Part shown: positions 56,801 through 64,000 of the stretch, in pieces
Position numbering within the stretch: position 1 is the first letter of the stretch
How the letters are laid out: each line of letters begins with the position of its first letter
Assembly (NCBI GenBank): GCA_000611775.1
Contig: KK106983.1
Location: 5,337,818-5,401,817, forward strand
DNA from: Umbilicaria muhlenbergii
Taxonomy: Eukaryota; Ascomycota; Lecanoromycetes; Umbilicariales; Umbilicariaceae
DNA length: 64,000 nucleotides
Direction: 5' to 3'
Program-made: the position numbers and the translations under genes
The notes under the pieces: model-generated
Seen by the model: the letters and a program-made list of their open reading frames with translations, nothing else
What the model was told of the DNA's origin: nothing
Databases searched by the model: none

Positions 56801-57609
56801 CCTTCTTTTCGAGAATCATCGCTAGGCTCTCCGCGCCACGAATGCTCGCTCTCGAGATCCACCACTGTCTCCCGGCCATCTAACTCATTTACTGCCGGTG
56901 GATTATCCTGGGCCCCATCGGGAGCAGGGGCGGTCTCTCGTTGAGCGCGCAGTTGCTCTTGCACTTGCTCTCGCGCTCGCTCCTGGAACCGCAGCACTCT
57001 TTGCGGATGATAGTCCAGTACTCCACTACTGTACCGTTGCATTGAAGCAACAACATTTTCTCCGGAGAAGCCTCCTTCCGTGAGTTCGTCCTGAAGCAGT
57101 TGTCCGGCTTCATCCGTGATGTCAAGAGCACTACCAAGGGGCAGCTCTTTAGCAAAGAAGGCGTCGAGAAATGTTTCTTCGAGTCTCTGTCTTGCTTCCA
57201 CAGCTTCTAAATGATTCAGGCCAAGCTCGAGTTCGAAGTCTGCAATGGTTGGTAGCGCACCAGGCATTAAGGGTATCTCGATCAGCTGATCGGCTGAAGT
57301 GGGAAATCTAAACATGCCATAAGGACCATCAGGGAGAGGGGTAGATCCCGTTACGATGATGGGAGTAGGATGTTCGTTAGAGACCCGCTGATCCGTGTTT
57401 TCGCCTTGCTGGTCCCGGTTGCGCCGACGAGCATTTGGTCTATGGAGGGCATTTCGACGTCGCAATGACCGAGGTGTCGGCCGATGGTCTGACCAGAAGT
57501 TGCTATGTATGTAGTAGATGCTGCATCCTGCCGCAAGAGCTGCCAAGGCAAGTATGGCTGGGCGATACCTTGCAAGTGACGAAGATGAGTTGGAGGCTGA
57601 TGAAGCCAT
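53857..57609 (-). CDS. Membrane-anchored ZZ zinc finger and EF-hand protein
   Basis: Single exon, 1250 aa from MASSASNSSSSLARYRP. One N-terminal membrane anchor (AILALAALAAGCSIYYIHSN). A ZZ zinc finger at about residues 297-345 (CNSCSMMPIRGIRYRCANC, DLCEQC, HLFYKVRIP). Two EF-hands follow at about 441-500: DTNGDGLIGFEE and DIDGDGYVDRKD, both with complete calcium ligands at positions 1, 3, 5 and 12. The remainder is charged and largely disordered (Arg/Glu/Ser-rich), with a helical C-terminus. I read it as a calcium-responsive organelle-surface protein; the organelle cannot be told. The frame is open further upstream to 57639, but without an ATG. No known activity. Confidence 0.82.
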   Translation of the reverse strand: MASSASNSSSSLARYRPAILALAALAAGCSIYYIHSNFWSDHRPTPRSLRRRNALHRPNARRRNRDQQGENTDQRVSNEHPTPIIVTGSTPLPDGPYGMFRFPTSADQLIEIPLMPGALPTIADFELELGLNHLEAVEARQRLEETFLDAFFAKELPLGSALDITDEAGQLLQDELTEGGFSGENVVASMQRYSSGVLDYHPQRVLRFQERAREQVQEQLRAQRETAPAPDGAQDNPPAVNELDGRETVVDLESEHSWRGEPSDDSRKEGQSLLNLLYHIAEDQAKREGYVHRGVTCNSCSMMPIRGIRYRCANCIDFDLCEQCEAMQIHPKTHLFYKVRIPAPFLGNPRQAQPVWYPGKPSTLQQHLSRELSLRFCRETGFENPEIEALWDQFRCLAATEWVEDPNPFNMAIDRRTFDKCFVPNAGIRPPPPNLIYDRMFAFYDTNGDGLIGFEEFLKGLASLNSKSKDERLKRIFQGYDIDGDGYVDRKDFLRMFRAFYALNKELTRDMVSGMEEDALEGGGPRDIVLSSQPISSAFPGAIPPGERSRTGQGKTRNEYGDHVITDNQGVVRESGEDLGDHNEVIADAAERSRFGNVGGPLRRASDSMLDPSTAPPVFVFQSSQMDVEAQVMAEVEEELREHLERDRSHDGPERMNGQVDGNFERSGPSTDDNWPPDYLIPEDVERALGGYIALRDVDQVDRDKVRSAAHQRIQEEGRKKRQDVREQGMREHWQRRQFYLDEENGAVAPEGFEDFDDLRALKGKGRSDPQNSTLLRMASLEMILQSRFAETLLQSIEKRIAELGWKSGDYPDSALAEYFVLIIKYGMSEESLAEELADDLLNDPPSLPEAMSFVVWLFAEVKDVEAQLRQERGDFAVQSPTDSSPPSRRSRSSSKVRFQDDLTDGEYETRSNTSMSSRSIPVGERWGGYEVPEAEKDVGREILYQVTQEGLNELLDPMFRKREDLAVEAVRTRAERKTWRTQISRYTTDANNRMAAAQARQWRESLPDRARTSKTESSAPLQDRSRDPTADITGNEQRAENASQPSQEAKEPEEIVAPAVEYPGIAAELHSAVAAFNDADPTFEEAILHKPLEELLEESGYAIATPSTSADEPPPKAEASPSSPAAAASSETTPDPTLPQNRPNSLSDLPPPTTPSTNPTQTKKHKSTPSSRLATLNTSSDFDASLPGSPTPPSRDRLKHLALLDRIEAEDEKRGGPGKLSLMEFEEIMKGPKGQELGFVGAWIEMASF

Positions 57610-58340
57610 CTCTAAGTCGCGGGCTGAGCCGCTTAACACAGCGATCCGCCCTTATTCATCCAGTTCTGGAGGCAACATGGCGTGCTGCACCATCTCAGCG
57701 ATCAGCTTGATCTTCTTATCATTCTTGTCTAGTTGAAGTGACAAGTTGAAGCAGGCTTGGATGAAGAATGAGACTTGGCATCAGGCGCGCGGCATTGAAG
57801 ATTGCCGTGATTGCCTTCTGCATTAGCGCTCATTCGCCAAAATAAGCTTATATTCTAGCGTTCTGCAGAAATTGCCACGTCGTGGTCGCGTGCGTGGTAG
57901 GTCTGACTCTGACCTTTTGATGCTTCCCTTGTAACAGTGAATCATGGTGTGTAGACATTCAATCGTTGTCCATTTAATGTCTTTCTCTGTTTCATGACGG
58001 CAACCGGTACAGAGGGTCTTACTGAACTACCTTATGGGTTTGGATGGCAGCGGTTGCACATAGGCGACAGAGGATGAGGGAGGATGCTGGGCTTGGGCTT
58101 TTTCGCAGCATTAGACATCTTTCCTGCGGGTCCGACAACAGTTATAGCTCTGGGTCGAAGAGAAACCTCACTGGCTAGCATACAGTAACAAAACAGCAAG
58201 TTAGAAGTCGATCGGAATGGCATGAATTACTAAGGGCACTTTGCAACCATTATCCATTCCAAAATCACCGTGTACTTTATTCGTAGATCTTGACCTCGTT
58301 TTCGTCAGCATCGTAGAGTCCTCGAATAGACCCCCAGTAG
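57610..58340. other. Intergenic between tandem minus-strand genes
   Basis: Upstream of the ZZ/EF-hand gene and downstream of the methyltransferase. A short minus frame at 58032-58223 ends SPMCNRCHPNP but has no start context I trust. Confidence 0.4.
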
Positions 58341-59153
58341 TCAGACCCGGCACAGGATCTCGCCATGTAGAAGACCGAACCAGCCGTCTTCTTCCGCCGT
58401 CCACTGCCGCCACGCCTCCGAAATGCGAACAAGCTCATTCTTGGTAGCGAATCCGCCCTCCACTGCAGACGTGGCAAGAGAGGAGGAGAGAACCCGTTCC
58501 GCCCATGCCCCGCCCCACCAAGCCCGTTCTTCTGGGGTGCTATAGCACCAAGCGCTGGCGGTGCTAGTGATCTTAGTCCTGTCGTAACCAGCCTGCCGCG
58601 CCCAGGCGAGGAGCCGGCGAGCAGCATTCGGCTCGCCCCCGTTGAAGCGGGCCACACGGTCATATAAACGTAGCCAGTCACTTATGCCTTCGTTCTCGGG
58701 GAACCATGTCATGGTGGCAAAGTCGGTCTCGCGGGCAGCAACTATACCGCCCGGCTTAGTGACGCGACGCATTTCCCTCAGTGCCTTGATGGGATCGCGG
58801 ATATGCTGCAAGACTTGGTGGACGTGTACGATATCGAAGGTGCCATCTGGATATGCTAGTGCATGTATATCTCCAGCCACAAACTCAATATTGTGAACTT
58901 CACGCTCTTTGGCCGTTGCTCGAGCCTGCTCTAATACATCCGGGACTGACTCCATTCCCGTCACACGCCCCTGAGGCACCAACTTTGCAAAGTCGGTGGT
59001 GATAGTGCCGGGGCCACAGCCGATGTCAAGGATATGCATATGCGGCTGGAGTAAGTCCAAGAGATAGGCAGCTGAATTCTCGGCGGTGCGCCATGAGTGC
59101 GTCCGTAGCACAGACTCTTGGTGGCCGTGGGTATAGACGGATCTCTGTGCCAT
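58341..59153 (-). CDS. SAM-dependent class I methyltransferase
   Basis: Single exon, 270 aa from MAQRSVYTHGHQESVLRTHS. Motif I is LDIGCGPGTITTDFA; an acidic residue of motif II lies in TGMESVPDVLEQ, VAGDIHALAYPDGTFDIVHV gives motifs III-IV, and LREMRRVTKPGGIVAARE follows. This is the UbiE/arsenite-type Methyltransf_11 pattern. The substrate is unknown; fungal relatives act on quinones, lipids or secondary metabolites. The C-terminal region (EERAWWGGAWAERVL) is typical of the fungal clade. No pathway neighbours suggest a specific product. Confidence 0.87.
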   Translation of the reverse strand: MAQRSVYTHGHQESVLRTHSWRTAENSAAYLLDLLQPHMHILDIGCGPGTITTDFAKLVPQGRVTGMESVPDVLEQARATAKEREVHNIEFVAGDIHALAYPDGTFDIVHVHQVLQHIRDPIKALREMRRVTKPGGIVAARETDFATMTWFPENEGISDWLRLYDRVARFNGGEPNAARRLLAWARQAGYDRTKITSTASAWCYSTPEERAWWGGAWAERVLSSSLATSAVEGGFATKNELVRISEAWRQWTAEEDGWFGLLHGEILCRV

Positions 59154-59529
59154 GGTCGGTACAAAGAAATAGTAGATCAAGAGCTATGCGAAGGACATCA
59201 AAGTCATCGAATAGAAAGGCATTGGGATAATTCGAAGCTTTTAGGAATGGAAAATGCAAAGGGTGTCTCAAGATACTATCTGAAGCGCCACAGAAAATAA
59301 GAGGCTTCCTTGTTACACCAAGGATCCTTTCTACCATGAGATGATCAGCGTGTTCTTAGACGAGTCATGAAATGCTACTGGTAGAGCAGAATCAGTATGG
59401 CGAAATTACCGTAATCTACTGATAGTAGTTTGAGCACATGCACTGCACATGCTTTGAAATATGAATTTTAATGAAGGATTATGACCAATACCCTCATCCT
59501 TTGGCGGTCGAATGGGCTATCATACCGCG
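59154..59529. other. Intergenic between tandem minus-strand genes
   Basis: 0.38 kb; nothing recognised. Confidence 0.5.
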
Positions 59530-61143
59530 CTAAGTTACGCTAGCAACTACAGGCCGTACCAGCGGTCTCTGAGGAGTCTCCTCTAGCATCTCATCCTCCT
59601 CTTCCAGCCAATTATCTTCGCCCGGTCCTTCGCCCACTACACGTTTCCAGATCCCTTCCCATAAGCCCTTCTTTTGCGCCATAGCCAGGACCATAACAAC
59701 TGGTAAATGCCACACACTAGCCCAGAACAAACCCCTCGCACTTCCTTTGTGGCCTTCTCTTCTCCAGAACTTCCACGCCTCCCTCACGACCCAGGCGTTG
59801 ACCACGCTGCTGGTGACCAAAAACCCCTGATCCGTAACGCCGACCCACCACAGCCCAATGCATATTGGAAAGAGCAGCAACGAATATCTGAAAGCTACAC
59901 GGCCATTCATTCTCGGATTAACCCACACCAGCATCCTGTATCCGGCGTTCTTGTACTCCTCTCTGATCGGCCAGCTGAGCGCATTGAAGTGCGGAAATTG
60001 CCAAGCGAAGAGAAGACCCGCAAGCAGCCAACCCCCGATGTTTTCTTCTCCCAGCAGAAGCTCTTTCCAGTCGCCGCTACCTGTGGCACTCTGACCGGCA
60101 CCAGCTGCCCAGCCCATAAGGGGTGGTATACCACCTACAATGGCACCCACCCATGTATTGATGACCGAAATCCGCTTCATAGGCGTATATACCCCGGCGT
60201 AGAGGACTATGTTCAATCCCCCCAAGAAGGCAACGGTAGGATTGACCCCGAACCATAAGCCTCCGACTCCAACAACTCCGGTGATACCTGCAAAAATCAG
60301 TGCGCCTCTCTTCCCTATCAAGCCTCTGACCAATGGACGATTCCGCGTCCGACTCATTTTGGCATCATGTTGTGGCTCCAGAAGCATGTTCAGAGCATTG
60401 GCCGAGGCACAACAAAGTGCCGTGCCCGTTGTGAGGAAGGCGAGAGTGAGGGTAGAGAGGGAGGGAGATATGGTAGTCGAAGGTAGTAACACTGCGGGGA
60501 CTGGGTAGAGAGAGTATGCTGTTGCCGTAGTAAGAACAATGAGAAAAGACAGGCGCGGTTTTGACAGGGAGAGGCAGGTAGTGAGGAGACGCCTTAGGGA
60601 ACTCGGTGGTAGTGTAGTCGATAGGGTAGACAGGCGGGACGAAGCATCTAGAGGTATGGACGGTTCTGGATCTATAGGAGCGTTTGCTTCTTCTTTTAAA
60701 CGCTTCCGTCGACGATGCGGTAGCTCTGATGGTGAAAGCGAGGATATAATCTCTTCTGAGATCTTCAGGGGAGGTGAATCGTCCTGATGCGGCGCGCCTT
60801 CCGCAACCACTGCCTTTGGTTCTTGTTCAGTGTTCCCGCCTTTTGTACTCCATATCATAGCCGTCTCTGATGAACCTCTTTCCGGGGCACTGATGAAGCC
60901 ATTGGCGGAGAAATACTCTCGTCGGAATGGCCCTCGTCGAGGTAGTCTTATAGTAGTTGCATCTACGCTAGGCGTTGCGCTGGAGAATGCTCGCCTTGTG
61001 GTGCGCGAGCTTCGTGTCGAGAATCGCAGGAGACAGCTCAAGCATATTGATTCCGGCTCAAGCAGCCTCAACCTTGCTGGCGTGGGCCGGGGGATCATGC
61101 TCGTTGTAGAGGCAAATAATACGGAGCATGAGATCACAGGCAT
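59530..61143 (-). CDS. cox10: Protoheme IX farnesyltransferase (heme O synthase)
   Basis: Single exon, 537 aa. N-terminal mitochondrial presequence and a long variable linker rich in Ser/Pro/Glu. The UbiA-type membrane core starts near [20 protein letters not shown]. The first prenyl-binding motif is [20 protein letters not shown]; the second region reads [27 protein letters not shown] (split for length); [14 protein letters not shown] is also invariant. The enzyme farnesylates heme B to heme O in the inner membrane for cytochrome oxidase. The C-terminal tail is acidic. Start at 61143; a later Met at 61098 ([13 protein letters not shown]) would also leave a presequence. Confidence 0.95.
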   Translation of the reverse strand: MPVISCSVLFASTTSMIPRPTPARLRLLEPESICLSCLLRFSTRSSRTTRRAFSSATPSVDATTIRLPRRGPFRREYFSANGFISAPERGSSETAMIWSTKGGNTEQEPKAVVAEGAPHQDDSPPLKISEEIISSLSPSELPHRRRKRLKEEANAPIDPEPSIPLDASSRLSTLSTTLPPSSLRRLLTTCLSLSKPRLSFLIVLTTATAYSLYPVPAVLLPSTTISPSLSTLTLAFLTTGTALCCASANALNMLLEPQHDAKMSRTRNRPLVRGLIGKRGALIFAGITGVVGVGGLWFGVNPTVAFLGGLNIVLYAGVYTPMKRISVINTWVGAIVGGIPPLMGWAAGAGQSATGSGDWKELLLGEENIGGWLLAGLLFAWQFPHFNALSWPIREEYKNAGYRMLVWVNPRMNGRVAFRYSLLLFPICIGLWWVGVTDQGFLVTSSVVNAWVVREAWKFWRREGHKGSARGLFWASVWHLPVVMVLAMAQKKGLWEGIWKRVVGEGPGEDNWLEEEDEMLEETPQRPLVRPVVASVT

Positions 61144-61749
61144 TGGATTGCCATGGAGGTTCCGCTACGGTTAACATAGGAGAGGAGAGTGCAGATCCAG
61201 GCGTGTGACAGGGCTGGGGGCAATCTGGAGGACCTCAAAAAACAAACGAGGATTGCAAACCATCTTTCATAATACACCAAGCTGTATAAATATACTGCTG
61301 AAGAGCTTTATGAACACATGGCTGACAGCCTTCTAATATATTCTCTATTATTATTATACCGTTGTTCTGTCTCAAGTCTGAAAGCTGCAGTTCCCAACGG
61401 TATAGCCTGCTTGCGTACATCAGACAATTATGCATGATACAACGTTGATGGGATTTCTGGCTTGAACACCTCTTTGATTAATTGTGTCCAAATATGTTTT
61501 ACGTTGTCAGTAAACTATTCTGGCCCAATAGTCCACCGCCCTTTATGCAGACTCAAAATGAGGGTTAGGTCAACACAGTGGATGTATTTGAAGCTTCATT
61601 CACGGATTATAACACGTCATCCTTTATAGCCTCAAATCTCAACACCACTTTTTAGACGAGAATGTCTCTGTGCGATTGTTTCCTTGAAACCACTGAGCCC
61701 TTTTCCAGCACTTCTCTCTGGTGTTTTATCAGATGTCAATGGTCTAGTC
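61144..61749. other. Shared upstream region of two divergent genes
   Basis: 0.6 kb between cox10 and the next F-box-like gene. The open frame of that gene reaches upstream to a TTG near 61684, but the first ATG is 61750. Confidence 0.45.
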
Positions 61750-63065
61750 ATGGCTAAGGATGCTGTTGCCATTGGTTACCTCCTTACGAACCAACGGACC
61801 CCATTTTATCTTGTAGATTGTGCTAAGGTCTCGCATGAGACTAAGTGGGATCCTTGGCCAGCACCCAAGCCCTTCAAATATAGCGTTGACCACCTGCTTT
61901 CTCAAGCATTGGACGTGGTTGAGAAGAGGAATGACGCAAACCTTGAGAACTCTCTCGACCGTCTTACCCTTCTAAAAGCCTCCAGTTCCAAAAAGAGCAG
62001 ACGACGACGCCCTAGGAAGATGGAGCTATACAGCATCCGTTCACCCAGCACACTGCCATTCAAGCTGCATCTGTGGATAGATCCAGGTTCAAAGGAGGTC
62101 ATGGCGCGCAAGAATGGGCAGTGTTGTTCATTGGCATCGTTCCTAAAAAGATACCCGCCAGTGCCTTTGGACGAGGACAGGCTGAAAGAACTTTGGCAAG
62201 CGTGGGTATTCAATGCTCAGGCACTGGAGCTTCAGAAGCTCCCCCAAAGCTCCTATGACGACTTAATGCGAAGATGGTCGACACTAAAAGGCTTCCGCTT
62301 CCTCGACCTGCCAGGGGAACTCCGAAACAAGATCTATCGCATTGCGACGATGGGTCCAAGCCAAAACCCAATCCGAGACCAACAATATGCCCGTCCGTCT
62401 TGGCCACGTTTTGCCGGACTGTCTAATCGAAATCTTTTCCACGTCAACGAGCAAGTCAGGAAAGAGACACTAGCGATTGTCTGGTCGAGAACCACAGCCT
62501 GCTTCAGCCCACGCCGCAATTTGAAGCTTCTCCCATATCACTCTTTCCTACTTAGACAAGATTGCCTTCAATCTATCAAAGTCTACGCCGATCTCCCGAG
62601 GCTTCTCGACTTCTTCGGCGCCCCGGTACATCCAGAGTGGAGGCCCCACACTGCACTTGCCGCGGCGTTGAAAAACCATCTTAACCTGCAGCATATTCGG
62701 ATCCAAGTTTCTTACGACCCTACGCTCAGGTGTCAAGCTCCCCATGAGCCCGGATGCCAGAGGATTGTTTGTGGATGGATCCTCGCAGCAGCCAAGGACA
62801 ACATCAAACACATACGTCACATCGAGATGGTGGGCTTCATCGATAATAAACAAACAGCAGCCTTCCTGAACGGTATAGATCGTGAGCGAAAGGGTTTGAC
62901 TGATGGAAAAGAGGAGGTTATGGACTGGGAAAACACCCAATGGGTATAGTAAGTGCGAAAAATCTCTCAGACTATTGGCAATCTGCTGACGAGCTACAAA
63001 GCCCACCACCGTGCCTCTGCGAACGCCGTTGTCCTTTGATCCACAGTTTCAACTTCCAACGCTGA
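61750..63065 (+). CDS. F-box-like family protein with C-terminal PPxCxCx3C tail
   Basis: Two exons, 61750-62948 and 63002-63065 (420 aa), joined TA|C across a 53-nt intron. N-terminus MAKDAVAIGYLLTNQRTPFY; a basic patch SSKKSRRRRPRKMELYS; a central FKLHLWIDPGSKEVMARKN; then the F-box-like module RFLDLPGELRNKIYRIATMG and HVNEQVRKETLAIVWSRTT. Family C-terminal elements follow: LQHIRIQVSYDP, GCQRIVCGWILAAAKD, and the separate last exon YPPPCLCERRCPLIHSFNFQ R (split for length). The exon-1 frame alone stops at once after the splice site, so the tail is easily overlooked. Related to 13021-14280 and the relic at 14995-15538; function unknown. Confidence 0.7.
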
Positions 63066-63932
63066 CAGCATCTTCTGCACACGTCTCTGTGTAAATCAAT
63101 GGAACTATCTGAACGACTCGCTCCTATTACCTTAATTCGAAATGTGGGGCTGCATCGTATGGCTAAGGGCTGCTGGAAATTAGCAATGGATACCACATCT
63201 CAGATATTTCTGCTCCGAGACATTTAATCAATGGGGAGTTGTCCTTGCAGAAGCTTAGTCAATCAAGAGTTGACTATACCACCGCGATAAAAGTGAAACG
63301 CCGTTCTGTGCGAAATGTCAGTTTGAAGCGTTGCTCGCGAAGCCTGTTGTGATATGTCCATTTCAAGTAGGTCCTGTAATACATATCTCATCTCCTCGTC
63401 GTCTTCCAGGTCTATCGAGTGAAGTCATTGTCCCTATCTCACCTCCTTGGCGTGATCATCAAACTCAGCGGTGTTTTCATCCTCGATATCCCTAACAGCA
63501 GAAAGAGATCTAGAAAGCCACCAAATGGGTATCTGCCAAAATCTAACCCAGTGTTATCATCTGCGCTATTTGGAATAACTGGATGTTCATCGCAGTAACA
63601 AATTGCGGCCGAGGGTCCCTAAATGTCTTCACTCGAAAATACCGCTTCCCTAGATGCAGCGCCTGCAACGATGAAGATACTCTCCATTCCCCTTCCTCAC
63701 CCATAGCGCCTTAAAACACATTCTCAAATTTCAGGAAGACCAAGATCAAAATTAGCTATTCTATGCTACTGTACAAGCCATTCAAATTAAATCTATGCCG
63801 CTTCTGGCTCCGAACATCCTCCATGCCGTACTCGGCACTTAGAGGGCTGGGGGTTTAGCGGCGCTCCAAGTCGCGGTATCGCCCGAAAATAGTATTACGA
63901 ACTATTCTCTTTCGAATGGTAAAAAGACCCTT
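63066..63932. other. Intergenic, convergent 3' ends
   Basis: 0.87 kb, AT-rich, no supported gene on either strand. Confidence 0.45.
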
Positions 63933-64000
63933 CTACTCCTCCTCTCCGCCATCGGAATGATACTCGAACTCCCTCGGCACCTCCGCCTCCTCCGCACCCT
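63933..64000 (-). CDS. 3' end of an unidentified minus-strand gene (partial)
   Basis: The minus strand is open from the window edge to TAG at 63933-63935 and encodes GAEEAEVPREFEYHSDGGEE E (21 residues, split for length), an acidic C-terminal tail. G-rich codons (GAG, GCG, AGG) match the 3'-end skew seen in other genes here. Too short to identify. Confidence 0.45.
   Translation of the reverse strand, partial: GAEEAEVPREFEYHSDGGEEE

Noticed and set aside
58032-58223. Small minus frame ending SPMCNRCHPNP
   Set aside because: The start context is poor and no splice partner or family was recognised.
1-64000. tRNA genes, CRISPR arrays, rRNA, intact transposons, biosynthetic gene cluster
   Set aside because: A reading for B-box-like motifs, direct repeats, terminal repeats and megasynthase motifs gave nothing convincing; a tRNA scan would be needed to exclude tRNAs.

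Overview
The window is nuclear DNA of a filamentous ascomycete (Pezizomycotina, probably a dothideomycete; the class is an inference). It shows dense genes on both strands, short 45-80 nt GT-AG introns often with a CTAAC/CTGAC-like branch site, and typical fungal families such as Med8, Nog2, Prp17, Pet123/mS26, a Ste6-type ABC transporter, an Adp1-type ABCG transporter and But2-type wall proteins. I found no tRNA, rRNA, CRISPR array or intact transposon. All gene models were spliced by hand from the sequence.

Layout. 1-291: tail of a plus-strand gene. 725-1204: a four-exon mitofissin (Atg44/DUF1748) gene on the minus strand. 2102-4505: pyruvate kinase, whose upstream exons splice in frame into a 74-residue N-terminal extension. 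5105-5934: Mediator subunit Med8. 6336-7126: an F-box-like protein, convergent with the MPDU1-type dolichol gene at 7159-8071. 8.1-16.0 kb is an accessory island: decayed F-box-like relics, a broken Ulp1-type (C48) peptidase gene at 9898-12707, an intact F-box-like gene at 13021-14280 and a decayed paralog at 14995-15538. 16.0-28.5 kb holds conserved cytosolic and structural genes (two uncharacterised proteins, mitochondrial uS8m, a coiled-coil protein, an FBXO31-like F-box protein and a single-pass membrane protein).

29.3-41 kb: PBDC1/Chp1 (eEF1A chaperone family), the Ste6-type transporter, ribosome assembly GTPase Nog2 and mitoribosomal mS26. 41.5-53.6 kb: a secreted But2-domain protein, a small putative secreted peptide precursor, the Adp1-type ABCG transporter divergent from a PLP aminotransferase, ER cargo receptor Erv14 and splicing factor Prp17. 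53.8-64 kb: a membrane-anchored ZZ/EF-hand protein, a SAM methyltransferase, heme O synthase Cox10, another member of the F-box-like family and the tail of a minus-strand gene at the right edge.

No operon or biosynthetic cluster is evident. The most interesting signals are: the in-frame pyruvate kinase extension; a local F-box-like family ending in a separate phase-2 exon with the motif PPxCxCx3C; a repeated switch within genes, always in the sense direction, from C-rich to G-rich third positions; and small genes (mitofissin, a peptide precursor) visible only after splicing.
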